From Bathynomus jamesi (taxonomy: Eukaryota; Arthropoda; Malacostraca; Isopoda; Cirolanidae): 64,000 nucleotides of DNA. Within the stretch, counting starts at the first letter, position 1. Every line of letters starts with the position of its first letter. The stretch lies in the NCBI GenBank assembly GCA_023014485.1, contig JAJOZX010000872.1, forward strand, positions 861,001-925,000, in the 5' to 3' direction. Position numbers and translations under genes: made by a program. A model generated the notes under the pieces. The model did not search any database and was not told the DNA's origin. It saw nothing but the letters and a program-made list of their open reading frames with translations. Shown here piece by piece: positions 58,401 through 62,999 of the stretch.

Positions 58401-60677
58401 TTTAATGAAAATGCCCTTCTGGTGTCGGGAGAATGGGATCCAACCTAGGTGCGAATTTCCTAATGGTCCCTGGACTGTTTTCCCTTTTGTTTTGGTTCAT
58501 TCATTTTACTGTATCCACCCAAGGAGGATGCTAGTGGGCATTGAAACTGTTGTGGAAATAAACTGTCTATTAGAGTGGCTTTTTATTTTCAAATACTGTA
58601 CTTACAAGCTTACTGGAGAGCAAACAGCTAATTGGAATGGTCTTGAGGGTGGAGGAGGGGAAGATTACTGGAGAAAGTCGGAGGGAAACATCAGAGTGTC
58701 TTCTCCAACTGAAGATTTTGAAGGACTCCCTTGTGGAGTTTTAGAAGGTCTAGAGCCAGTAGCCCTAGATCTCCTTGGACTTGAAAGAGGAGTTGACTCA
58801 GAAGTTGTAGCTTCAGGTTCATCTGCTGACTCTGAAAAAGTTGTAGCTTGAGCAGCAAGCCTCTTGAAGAATGAATCCAGGGATGGCTGCCTGGCTTGGT
58901 GCTTTTTCATTATTTACCCGCATATTAAGCCAAACATTTATTAGCAAATGTAAAAAAGTTTATGCACAAGGCTAAACCTCACAAATGTGTTCTAACATCA
59001 TAAAATTTAAGGGCATACAGTTAGAACAAGTCATGATATTTTCATTAAAACTAACGAAAATATCACAACTTAACCTTTAGAACCAATTGTCAAGGGCATA
59101 CAGTTGACCTAACCAGGCATTCAATTAACCTTGTAATTATATAAAAAATATATACACAGTGGTCCCTCGCATTGCATTATTAATTCGTTCCAGAAACACC
59201 AATGTTATGTAAAAATAACGCAATGCAAACCCTAAAATACACATATTTAGCCTAATTCGTTCCACAGCCTTGGAACTACGACTTTTCAGGTAAAAATCAG
59301 TTTTCTATGGTTAAAACACACAAAAATTATAAATAATGCACAAAATAGTAAATTAAAAGCATATCAATATCATATAATTATAATAGCTAAATAAAATTAA
59401 AATAAAAACAAAATTAGCATTTACCTTAAGCTGGAGGCTTAAGGTAAATGCTAATTTTTATGTTTTTATTTTAATTTTATTTAGCTATAGATAGTTAAAT
59501 TTATTAAAATATAAACTATATTACGTAGGTAATTTCTAAAAATCACAGAGCATCCACCCACTACAGCGTACAATAATAAACTGACCATGTGTGGTTGCCG
59601 TGTGGTCACCGCATCATGTGGGTTCAAAACGTGTTTGGAACAATAACGCAGCGCATAACGCACTGCGAACTTTCAACGCAATGTGAATACATTATGCTCT
59701 ATGGGAGCTGCAACACAATACGAAATAACACAGTGTGAATACAACGTACTGCGGGGGTAGTGATGTAAAAAAAACATTTTTTTTGTTGTTGTTTTTTTTG
59801 TTGTTTTTTTGTTTTTTTTAATAATTAATATAGATATTGCCAATTTAATTATAAGGTATACTTTTGCAATGATATATATTATAAAAATAAATAAATAAAT
59901 AATAAAATAGGCCATATGGTACCAGTATAGAATGTCCTTTTCAGCCTATTTACAGAAAAAACTGGCCTCTTTCTTGCACTGAGTCTTGTATCTTGAGATC
60001 CATTAAACTTGCGAGAACACTGGCTGGGAGCTGACTGCCCATTGTCCAACCTTCCCAGGACTCTCCCATCCATGCCTCGGATTTTGAATCTCCCACTTAA
60101 CTATCCTTTAGACCCGCGATGACATATTCCCCCCCCCCCCCACGAGACCATCCATATATATATATATATATATACATACACATACACCATATACATATAT
60201 ACCAATATATACATAAATACTTATATACACATTTATATCTATTGTATACCCCATACACATGCATACATCCAGAATTCCAGATACATACGCATGCATACTC
60301 ACATATATACCTACACAAACTCATACACCTCTATTTCGCCCTTTCATTACCTCCGAGATCATTTAGCACATACAGTAATATCCATACAGCCAAAAGAAAC
60401 CAATTAAGCACAGACAGAGCAGCAAAGCTAGTATTTATATCCCAAAATGCAAAATTCCAAGAAAGTGAAGTAAAACATGGTGCTACATTGGCTTCGTCAA
60501 CATCCAAATCTGCAATAAATACCAGTACCTGTGATATTGAAACTATTTGCTTTAATCAATCTAGTGATAATGATTCTTCAATGGAAATAGAATTAGATAA
60601 TGAAAGTTAAACAGCATTAGGTTAACACAAAGGTTAAAGAAAGAGATGAATATTTATATTTTTTTTTTTTCTATTTG

Positions 60678-60741
<64 letters not shown>

Positions 60742-62147
60742 CACACTGGTATTCTTGCCAATCACAATTATATCTATTGTTTTATACCAGTATTATGGAT
60801 ATTATACCAGTACCTGTGATATTGAAACTAGCATATATGCTCTACCCAATCTAGTGATGATTCTTCATGGAAATGTAGGTTAACAAAAAGGTTCAAAAAA
60901 AGGTGAATATTTTCCTTTTCTATCTGGAATATATATACTGGTACTCTTGCCAATCACAATTATGTATATTGTTTGAAACGAGGAAGAATGTTTTATGTTC
61001 TAGTTAAAAAATATATATACATATAAAAAAATGAGGGTTTGTTTTCCTTTCTATTATATACTTTTTGCGTGATTCAATTTTTCTAAAAGATGACTATATA
61101 TATAGTATATATACTAGGTATAACCGTATAAGCATGGTAGTATAGTAAATTATAGGTAATAATAATATACTTATTAGATTAAAGGAAAAAAAATATGGAA
61201 TAAGTTTAAAACAATAAAAAACAGACTACCTTCGTTTTAAACAAAAAAAACGACAAAAAAAAACAAAAAACGACAATAAAAAACGACTCATCACTATGCG
61301 GGGGTCCACTGTATATAAAATAGAATAAAAAAATAAAAATTGCGGGTAAATAACAAAAAAGTGCCCCAGGCTTTCCTCTTCCTTTCTTCCAAGATTTGTC
61401 TGTAGCAGGTGACATCAGTGTCCAAAGCTCCAAAATATTCCTGCTTCTCTCCATATTGCAGTCGTCCTCCTCGATGATAGCTTTGAAGATCTCCAGGTGC
61501 TTGAAGGCTTTCTTTCATGTATTTTGGTGCACATTTGTAGGGTTTGTACTAGCAAAAGCCATTTCTATCCGCGGGGAATGGTGTTCATTAGGTTAATTCA
61601 TATGAGCAAAAATTTGTACGGCGACTGTTCATAAAGTGAGGACTGACTGTATACTGCTTGCTGTACTTCAACTTTTTTGCCCAACTGTATAGGTGATGAA
61701 AATACAAAACTATGATTTCATACATCCAATGTGGACAAATGCAAAATGAAAGCAAGAACACATTTCTAAATGTACAAAGGGTCAGTGTACCTATGTAAAG
61801 AGCTTTAGTCTATTACAAAATAATGTTTAGTAGCTAATTAGACTTAGGCCTAATTTTTTCTCTCCTACTTTAAATCAGGTCTTTCACTCGAGTTTCCACT
61901 GTATGGTTATAGGTACCAAATGGGAAGTAGCTGTAAAACCTTTTATAAATAATAGTGCAAACTTTACTTACCACCCAGATATTCCTCCTACTGCAGCTTG
62001 CTTAGCTACAGGGGCTTTAGAAACATCTTTCACATACTGTTGGAACCAAGACATTGTATTATTAGCAGTTCCTCTTACATCTAAAACCTCAAATTCTTCA
62101 GATATACTCTCTTGTCCCTTCAACTTTCCTGGTTTACCACCACCCAT
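19253..62147 (-). CDS. FUNDC1: FUNDC1-like mitophagy receptor (FUN14 domain), four coding exons
   Basis: Joined exons 62147-61972, 35080-34978, 21356-21261 and 19495-19253 give 205 residues with perfect phase agreement and GT/AG borders. FUN14 proteins sit in the outer mitochondrial membrane and FUNDC1 recruits LC3/Atg8 during hypoxic mitophagy. Seen here: residues 17-24 EEFEVLDV, matching the human LC3-interacting YEVL at nearly the same distance from the start; AAVGGISGWVVGYLSMKVGK, the FUN14 signature; VVGGSLIVMQLAAHQGYIK; IDWKRVNNDLE; and a C-terminal hydrophobic segment IHMYLLAFTACTMMGRALG. The last exon is longer than in vertebrate FUNDC1 (155 residues) and has a charged coiled-coil-like stretch RLNKAVRRVEELEAKAD. 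I chose ATG 62147 because it places FEVL like YEVL in FUNDC1. A splice acceptor at 62178 implies a 5' untranslated exon outside or further right. Introns of 26.9 and 13.6 kb are filled by transposons. Confidence 0.9.
19748..19817. repeat. (TTA)n/(TAA)n inverted trinucleotide repeat
   Basis: A TTA run turns into its complement TAA at about 19780, forming a self-complementary triplet repeat inside the last intron of the FUNDC1-like gene. Confidence 0.9.
19840..20019 (-). repeat. tRNA-derived SINE copy a
   Basis: The minus strand has a perfect polymerase III B-box, GGTTCGAATCC, at 19904-19894 and a possible A-box region upstream near 19955. The segment AACTTCCTTTGTAAAG to CACGTGGGATTCG is shared in diverged form with copy b at 22058. 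It is non-coding. Confidence 0.6.
20020..20185. mobile_element. 166-bp hAT-type MITE with 8-bp target duplication
   Basis: Ends read CAGGGGTTCCCAAA and CAGGGGTTCTCAACC inward. Flanks GTCTAAAC at 20012-20019 and 20186-20193 are identical. It sits inside the last FUNDC1-like intron, next to SINE copy a. Confidence 0.92.
20194..21260. other. Intron sequence without recognised features
   Basis: The remaining part of the intron between the last two FUNDC1-like exons. It is AT-rich with no transposon ends that I recognise. Confidence 0.5.
21261..21356 (-). CDS. FUNDC1: FUNDC1-like coding exon 3
   Basis: A 96-base phase-0 exon between TTATTACAG and GTGAGTAGCC. It encodes IDWKRVNNDLETRAKKITKE, then VESRMKPGVADE. 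The IDWKRV start is the same in human FUNDC1. Confidence 0.9.
21412..21966. mobile_element. 555-bp foldback MITE with internal palindrome
   Basis: Ends read GGTGCTCCTTTAGTATGCGG inward on both sides, with the right side differing slightly. Flanks AGCAAAAA (21404-21411) and AGCAAAAG (21967-21974) agree at seven of eight bases. At 21678-21713 and 21718-21752 an internal palindrome pairs ACGATTGGTTAGGTTTAGTC with its complement. It is non-coding and lies 50 bases upstream of a FUNDC1-like exon within the intron. Confidence 0.85.
22058..22138 (-). repeat. SINE copy b, left part
   Basis: Diverged relative of SINE copy a (AACTTCC..., GGTCATATGA, TTACGTGGGG). It is cut by the 12.2-kb hAT at 22139. 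The rest resumes at 34308. Confidence 0.6.
22552..23998 (-). pseudogene. hAT transposase, catalytic and C-terminal part, broken
   Basis: Minus-strand remnants in order. 23967-23725 reads VALAETSCYHHAIYHSHSYN and KFSCGRTKLSSIITNVLAPH. 23924-23507 carries CTDASNKGNKILPVSSTIF with the first catalytic aspartate, then a RYFDTSQGI block. 22985-22743 and 22776-22552 hold a helical region. This is the transposase lineage with ...FSCARTKCEAIVVNVIAP...ILTDASNHKSTKL..., widespread in invertebrate genomes. Several frameshifts and a missing dimerisation tail show that it is inactive. The BED finger of the same protein lies 9.5 kb upstream because of later insertions. Confidence 0.8.
24146..26698 (-). pseudogene. 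Zinc-finger/RNase H-fold transposase-like gene (KIAA1586-like?)
   Basis: An 840-codon-class minus-strand gene. The start ATG is at 26688, ten bases after a good splice acceptor (TTTTTTTCAG at about 26699). Residues 18-45 form a zinc finger, GYFCGQCKNKYSKKQNWEEH, and residues 60-250 a low-complexity acidic/serine linker. A second cysteine pair reads YCIACTDPKAC. The catalytic-like core has ITADIGTILGLSM, VSGMVGDGAFCK and FRWDLMHLVNRAHVDAL, which gives D, D and a DxxH motif as in hAT-lineage transposases and their domesticated relatives such as KIAA1586. Reading continues at 24991-24455 and, after another break, to KFTTNAYMQGLTSSTVAAAM and a stop near 24146, followed by AATAAA. Frameshifts near 25005 and 24870 break it. 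I see no terminal repeats of its own. Confidence 0.6.
26716..26749. repeat. G-rich tract at the 3' end of LINE copy 1
   Basis: Runs of G with T interruptions replace the expected poly(A) junction (on the minus strand, runs of C). It may mark a rearranged integration site. Confidence 0.7.
26876..30450 (-). pseudogene. LINE copy 1 ORF2: endonuclease, RT, RNase H
   Basis: Starts near 30450 with QWNIRGLL. The apurinic-type endonuclease has CFCLQETILGS and, at 30323-29907, FLILGDFNSRDPAWGD. At 30033-28747 SGSDHFPV gives the terminal DH pair, followed by the linker and the RT palm start (PIPKPDKDPSLPSNYRPISL). At 28978-27921 come FFDLQKAYDTTRR and the catalytic box YADDLAIYCSG. RNase H at 28165-26876 has PVYTDGSPSPAG, FSAELFALLEAL and WVPAHVGVSGNEAADRTA, then a C-terminal LRIGHTRLTHGYLM and a CCASCQ...H...C zinc-like end. 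At least four frameshifts separate these blocks, and a deletion near 28640-28650 removes the VPQGSVLSVL stretch that copy 2 keeps. Confidence 0.88.
30490..32634 (-). pseudogene. LINE copy 1 ORF1 (gag-like with CCHC zinc knuckles)
   Basis: Three overlapping frames: 32634-32017, 32039-31038 and 31581-30490. The product is proline- and serine-rich. Its centre holds an RNA-binding-like fold (TARFDLRPQRDGSILIR) and then zinc knuckles starting CFQCNRFGHVSSSC, a CVRCGGPPHPLPC and a CTNCHGPH. A low-complexity PAT/S-rich tail leads to the stop at 30490, just before ORF2. Frameshifts near 32030 and 31500 break it. Confidence 0.82.
33038..33205. repeat. Degenerate AGTAAAAGTA minisatellite
   Basis: About 15 imperfect repeats of a 9-10-base unit, AAGTAAAAGT or GTAAATATA, directly abut the 5' end of LINE copy 1. 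Confidence 0.75.
33557..33830 (-). pseudogene. BED finger of the split hAT transposase
   Basis: Minus-strand reading in shifted frames gives a short start (MASSD), RLVTFNKDWTKTFDWI, then ARCKNHPFTINHGDESDIMR and HAKSKAHIE, the usual BED zinc finger of this hAT lineage. The catalytic part resumes at 23998. The 15-base word AAATTTACTGGAGCA stands at both junctions (33542-33556 and 23984-23998). Confidence 0.72.
34308..34440 (-). repeat. SINE copy b, right part
   Basis: Resumes with GGTCCGAACCACGTG, the second copy of the hAT target duplication, and continues the tRNA-like sequence split at 22138. Confidence 0.6.
34441..34977. other. Intron sequence without recognised features
   Basis: AT-rich intron sequence between the SINE/hAT block and the 103-base FUNDC1-like exon. 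No element ends were seen. Confidence 0.5.
34978..35080 (-). CDS. FUNDC1: FUNDC1-like coding exon 2 (membrane segments)
   Basis: A 103-base exon between ATTTTCTCAG and donor GTACTGTAC. It supplies the G of the split tryptophan and encodes VVGYLSMKVGKAAATVVGG and SLIVMQLAAHQGYIK. It sits as a small island between two giant transposon-filled introns. Skipping it would shift the frame. Confidence 0.9.
35081..35402. other. Intron sequence without recognised features
   Basis: Short stretch of ordinary intron between the FUNDC1-like exon and the Tigger terminus. Together with 61652-61971 it is nearly all that remains of the pre-insertion intron. Confidence 0.5.
36121..36320. repeat. Foldback MITE-like inverted repeat
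   Basis: Arms 36121-36197 and 36245-36320 are near-perfect complements (AGGTGAAATTTATG..., TTTCCGACGGTTTTGAAGGT) around a C-rich loop of 47 bases. It occurs only in Penelope A, so it inserted after that copy. A small hairpin at about 36081-36109 lies beside it. Confidence 0.8.
36778..37101. mobile_element. Tandem dimer of a hAT-type MITE in one target duplication
   Basis: Two about 150-bp units (36778-36932 and 36950-37101) each begin CAGTGGTGGGCACGCGCAAC and end CTGCCCACCTTTG. A 17-base spacer separates them. The octamer TGTAATAC flanks the pair (36770-36777 and 37102-37109), not the single units. Both are built from GTTGCG/CGCAAC words. Confidence 0.9.
37789..41458 (-). pseudogene. LINE copy 3 ORF2: endonuclease, RT, RNase H
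   Basis: ATG at 41458 gives MDPPKTTIVHWNCRGISANY. 41400-40039 (453 codons) has ELILGTRPMP, FLLLGDFNSRHPLWGD and GSDHLPILLTL of the endonuclease, then the RT start. 39909-39472 has FFDIQKAYDTTRRAV, and 39590-39075 has the catalytic YADDLAIYFAG. RNase H at 38591-37950 has FSAELFAIMEAL, FVIYSDSHSALL and WVPAHVGIQGNEAADRTAKT, ending LRIGHTRITHGHLM and a CPTC motif. Several frameshifts (near 40040, 39500, 38970, 38640 and 37990) inactivate it. Confidence 0.87.
41575..43840 (-). pseudogene. LINE copy 3 ORF1 (gag-like, CCHC zinc knuckles)
   Basis: Likely start is MDTSPPRLTTT at 43747 in the frame 43840-42965. That frame has RYDVRPQRDVSLLVKSRSAA in the folded part, as in copies 1 and 2. After a frameshift near 43040 it continues at 42862-42203 with zinc knuckles CFKCNKFGHVSSVC, CVHCGRLAHPDRC and CSNCEGAHPSSSREC. 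The proline-rich C-terminal part at 42531-41575 is in a further frame. It ends about 115 bases before ORF2. Confidence 0.82.
44073..44881 (+). repeat. Left terminal inverted repeat of the Sola-like element
   Basis: About 809 bases against about 647 on the right. The excess comes from an internal duplication: AAGTTTGTTTATGTTAGTA to GTGAACACCATATTC occurs near 44505-44565 and again, diverged, near 44690-44750. Confidence 0.85.
45139..47711 (+). pseudogene. Sola-like transposase gene, nearly intact
   Basis: Begins with MVRHLKYCQDPIQKHETHNN at 45141 and, after a one-base shift, LRKVTDVLVEKCAGRVKKDS at 45200 onward with a C...C pair. A probable intron lies at about 45500-45646 (acceptor TGTTCTTTTCAG). 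The main frame runs 45647-46842: KKRKARGKLSSAQKHLKERL, then the histidine/cysteine-rich CVCTYHQNPKLQL, then EVVIVGDFSENYS (putative catalytic aspartate). After a frameshift near 46780, 46857-47279 carries VHYFSDGCAGQYKNRYNF and EWHFFATSHGKNACDRIGGT, the hallmark block of this family. A single in-frame stop (TAG, 47277-47279) precedes the C-terminal Tudor/chromo-like segment 47280-47711 (VGCIYDMQVWYGIVEEYCEE). Few lesions suggest a recent insertion. Confidence 0.78.
47731..48377 (-). repeat. Right terminal inverted repeat of the Sola-like element
   Basis: Inverted copy of the left end, including GACCTCAAATTTTGGTTACA and the terminal GGGTCATTCTCTG block. It lacks the internal duplication seen on the left. 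Confidence 0.88.
48500..50482 (-). mobile_element. Penelope A, main body segment
   Basis: The contiguous part of Penelope A between LINE copy 3 (left) and LINE copy 2 (right). It carries most of the RT and the nuclease domain. Confidence 0.85.
50632..54223 (-). pseudogene. LINE copy 2 ORF2: endonuclease, RT, RNase H
   Basis: Endonuclease frames at 54223-53508 include FLILGDFNSRDPAWGD and SGSDHFPVCLTP. The region 53641-52970 continues the linker. A long frame at 52930-51242 (562 codons) holds the whole RT: PIPKPDKDPSLPSNYRPISL, FFDLQKAYDTTRR, EEGVPQGSVLSVLCFSLV and YADDLAIYCSG. The RNase H and C-terminal zinc-like end lie at 51549-50632 (WVPAHVGVSGNEAADLTA, RIGHTRLTHGYLM). Frameshifts occur near 53600, 52960 and 51440. 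The RT domain is intact, unlike that of copy 1. Confidence 0.88.
54273..56350 (-). pseudogene. LINE copy 2 ORF1 (gag-like, CCHC zinc knuckles)
   Basis: A long frame from METLTNLMDLVDDPACASDL at 56350 runs 508 codons to 54824. It contains RFDLRPQRDGSILIRLRSSV, the knuckle CFQCNRFGHLSSSC, a CVCCGSPPHPLPC and a CTNCHGPH, and a long PAT/S-rich tail. A one-base loss in a G run near 54842 truncates it. The original C-terminus is readable at 54737-54273 (MDPLEGELARLVGVGGTCTP). The expected full product is about 690 residues. Confidence 0.84.
56972..58591 (+). mobile_element. Penelope B, 5'-truncated, with tandem 3' units
   Basis: Plus-strand copy that starts inside the RT thumb (DDRNKQLPFLNVLVINKNGK near 56977). 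A long frame 57012-57401 carries FTVYRKPTHCNSYIHYFSYH and NSKIWNIFKDLKYPEWFIRK. A broken GIY-YIG region lies at about 57440-57600 (IYSIPCKSCDLVYMGETG, then HKYAFRS in another frame). Three tandem 3' untranslated units follow at about 57650-57860, 58045-58215 and 58335-58510, with (TAA)n-like spacers. It ends at GAGTGGCTTTTTATTTTC. Confidence 0.85.
58665..58910 (-). pseudogene. Tigger/CENPB-like transposase tail
   Basis: An 81-residue minus-strand frame: MKKHQARQPSLDSFFKRLAA, then a serine/proline-rich tail with PLSSPRRSRATGSRPSKTPQ. The QPSLDSFFK-type ending is what I expect at the C-terminus of jerky/Tigger-like transposases. No DDE part is found in the expected place, so only the tail survives, 13 bases or more outside the Penelope target duplication. 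Without a search this assignment stays moderate. Confidence 0.5.
59008..59106. repeat. Degenerate copy of the 21.7-kb palindrome
   Basis: GTCATGATATTTTCATTAAA and ACTAACGAAAATATCACAAC correspond to the centre of the palindrome at 21678-21752. The 13-base word AGGGCATACAGTT repeats on both sides (near 59009 and 59093). Confidence 0.65.
59158..59757. mobile_element. Tigger-like MITE of about 600 bp
   Basis: The left end CAGTGGTCCCTCGCATTGCA is Tigger-like. The right end near 59740-59757 (TGCGGGGGTAGTG) is a weaker complement. The limits on the right are uncertain. It contains a strong internal palindrome. Confidence 0.55.
59384..59487. repeat. Near-perfect palindrome with about 50-bp arms
   Basis: Arms 59384-59431 and 59437-59487 (ACAAAATTAGCATTTACCTT and complement) around the 5-nt loop TGGAG, with one 3-base indel. 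Confidence 0.9.
60155..60300. repeat. (TA)n and CATA/TACA-rich low-complexity tract
   Basis: A C run (60130-60140), then TA repeats, then an ATACAT-rich stretch. Frames through it are artefacts of low complexity. Confidence 0.8.
60390..60610 (+). pseudogene. hAT transposase extreme C-terminus
   Basis: The plus-strand frame ends with KRNQLSTDRAAKLVFISQNA and an acidic/serine tail NQSSDNDSSMEIELDNES. The KRNRLS..RAAKLV.I..N sentence is the usual end of the dimerisation domain of hAT transposases. Nothing upstream in this frame belongs to it (it is low-complexity). Part of the tail (CCAGTACCTGTGATATTGAA) is repeated at about 60810-60870. Confidence 0.6.
60681..60740. repeat. (TA)n microsatellite
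   Basis: Pure TA run between the hAT C-terminal fragment and its partial duplicate. Confidence 0.95.
61290..61312 (-). repeat. Solo Tigger-type terminus
   Basis: The complement reads CAGTGGACCCCCGCATAGTG followed outward by TA, a canonical Tigger/pogo end. Its partner may be the similar end at 59158, but I cannot prove it. The frames at 61206-61518 beside it are not recognised. Confidence 0.6.
61652..61971. other. Intron sequence without recognised features
   Basis: Stretch between the Tigger right end and the splice donor of the first FUNDC1-like coding exon. No other elements were seen. Confidence 0.5.
61972..62147 (-). CDS. FUNDC1: FUNDC1-like coding exon 1 (LC3-interacting region)
   Basis: The exon itself starts at 62177 after TTTTTTCTTCAG. 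Translation is taken from ATG 62147: MGGGKPGKLKGQESISEEFE, then VLDV. It ends in ...GGISGW with the tryptophan codon split TG/G, and the donor is GTAAGTAAAG from 61971. Serines sit just before FEVL, as in FUNDC1, where phosphorylation tunes LC3 binding. Such regulation here is an inference. Confidence 0.88.
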
Positions 62148-62177
62148 TAAAACTTTTACATTCAGTAGGTAATTTGC

Positions 62178-62757
62178 CTGAAGAAAAAAATACAATTAGA
62201 GGTGGTCAGTGGTTAGAATAGCAGATTTCTGGGACACTAAAGGCCTACTACTGAAGGCTTTGCCTACTAAACTATTTCCATTTGGGCTTAAGCTACAGAC
62301 CTTGGAAATAAATAGACATTTAAAGGTTTTCAATATTTGGGAACAGCTGTACCATACCAATTAGATGGTGCAAATCATTGATTACTAAACTGCTCTTTTA
62401 GAATAGGATACTGGTACAGTAGCTACCATGTATAGGAACATTAATATAGAGTTTTACTGAAACAAAAATAACTAACACCACTGAGCCATAAACCAATAAA
62501 TATGATAAAGGAAAAAGATTTTTAAATAACTGCCAATGATTAGGCATATATAAAAATCCTAAGCAGGTTTTAGGATTAGGTAACCTGTGATGAAGTTTCA
62601 ATCATTTTACTTATTAATTTACCAAATATTGATTAATTACGCAGCATCAGACCTCAGGGATCTGGTTCAGTAAGCCTACAGCCATGAATTACAGTCTGGC
62701 TTACCAACAGCCCAAGCTTTAGTAGCTGCCCAGTGCTAGCCAACTCTTATGTTTAGT
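62178..62757. other. Upstream intron or 5' region of the FUNDC1-like gene
   Basis: A polypyrimidine acceptor (TTTTTTCTTCAG, minus strand, ending at 62178) marks the right end of the first coding exon, so this stretch is probably intron leading to a 5' untranslated exon. I see no promoter or exon that I can defend. Confidence 0.5.
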
Positions 62758-62761
62758 TTAA

Positions 62762-62995
62762 CCCTTTGAGGACCATGGGACATGTGTGTCCCAGCGAAAT
62801 AATAATATAAATTGTACAATGATGTAATGTTTCTACAAATACATCTAAATGTTTATATAGGTATCGTTTAGTTGTTGGAAAATTAACCCCAAAATGGGTC
62901 ATTTAAGTGACTATAGTTACTAACATATCTAATTGTGAATACCAATAACACCTAAACTTTTAAGTTCAAAGAAACATATGCCAGTGGTCAAAGGG
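62762..62995. mobile_element. 234-bp piggyBac-like MITE
   Basis: Ends read CCCTTTGAGGACC and CCCTTTGACCACTGG inward, flanked by TTAA at 62758-62761 and 62996-62999. The TTAA duplication and CCCTTTG-type terminus fit piggyBac. Non-coding, with a small GGGACATGTGTGTCCC palindrome at the left. Confidence 0.85.
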
Positions 62996-62999
62996 TTAA

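Larger units (their letters stand above)
35626..58591. mobile_element. Inverted pair of Penelope-like elements
   Basis: Element A runs on the minus strand from about 56971 (5' end) to about 35626 (3' end). Element B runs on the plus strand from about 56972 to 58591 and is 5'-truncated. They stand head to head. The 3' sequences of A (35640-37627) and B (57640-58591) are inverted copies. The 13-base word AATACTGTACTTA occurs just outside both ends (35613-35625 and 58592-58604) and is a likely target duplication of the pair. Element A has been opened by LINE copies 2 and 3. Such inverted, partly truncated pairs are known for Penelope elements. Confidence 0.8.
35405..61649 (-). mobile_element. 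Tigger (pogo)-ended insertion, 26.2 kb with nested elements
   Basis: The left end CAGTCAGTCCTCGCTTTA is answered at the right by the complement of CAGTCAGTCCTCACTTTA. Both are flanked by TA (35403-35404 and 61650-61651). This fits Tigger/pogo elements of the Tc1/mariner superfamily. A 82-codon minus-strand piece at 58910-58665 with QPSLDSFFKRLA resembles a Tigger/CENPB-like transposase tail. The rest of its coding region has been lost or displaced by the insertions between. The pairing of the two ends across 26 kb is an inference from matching termini, TA flanks and the absence of another matching end in between. Confidence 0.72.

Noticed and set aside
60108..60610. 163-codon plus-strand frame starting in the TA/CATA tract
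   Set aside because: Only its last 70 or so codons resemble a hAT C-terminus. The first part is low-complexity translation.
59158..61312. A single 2.2-kb Tigger with ends at 59158 and 61312
   Set aside because: The two ends match at only about 13 of 16 positions and the TA flank is missing on the left, so I list the left MITE and the right solo end separately.
61206..61596. Possible protein next to the Tigger terminus
   Set aside because: Frames are short, overlap in both strands and contain homopolymer translation (FFFLSFFLF). I recognise no domain.
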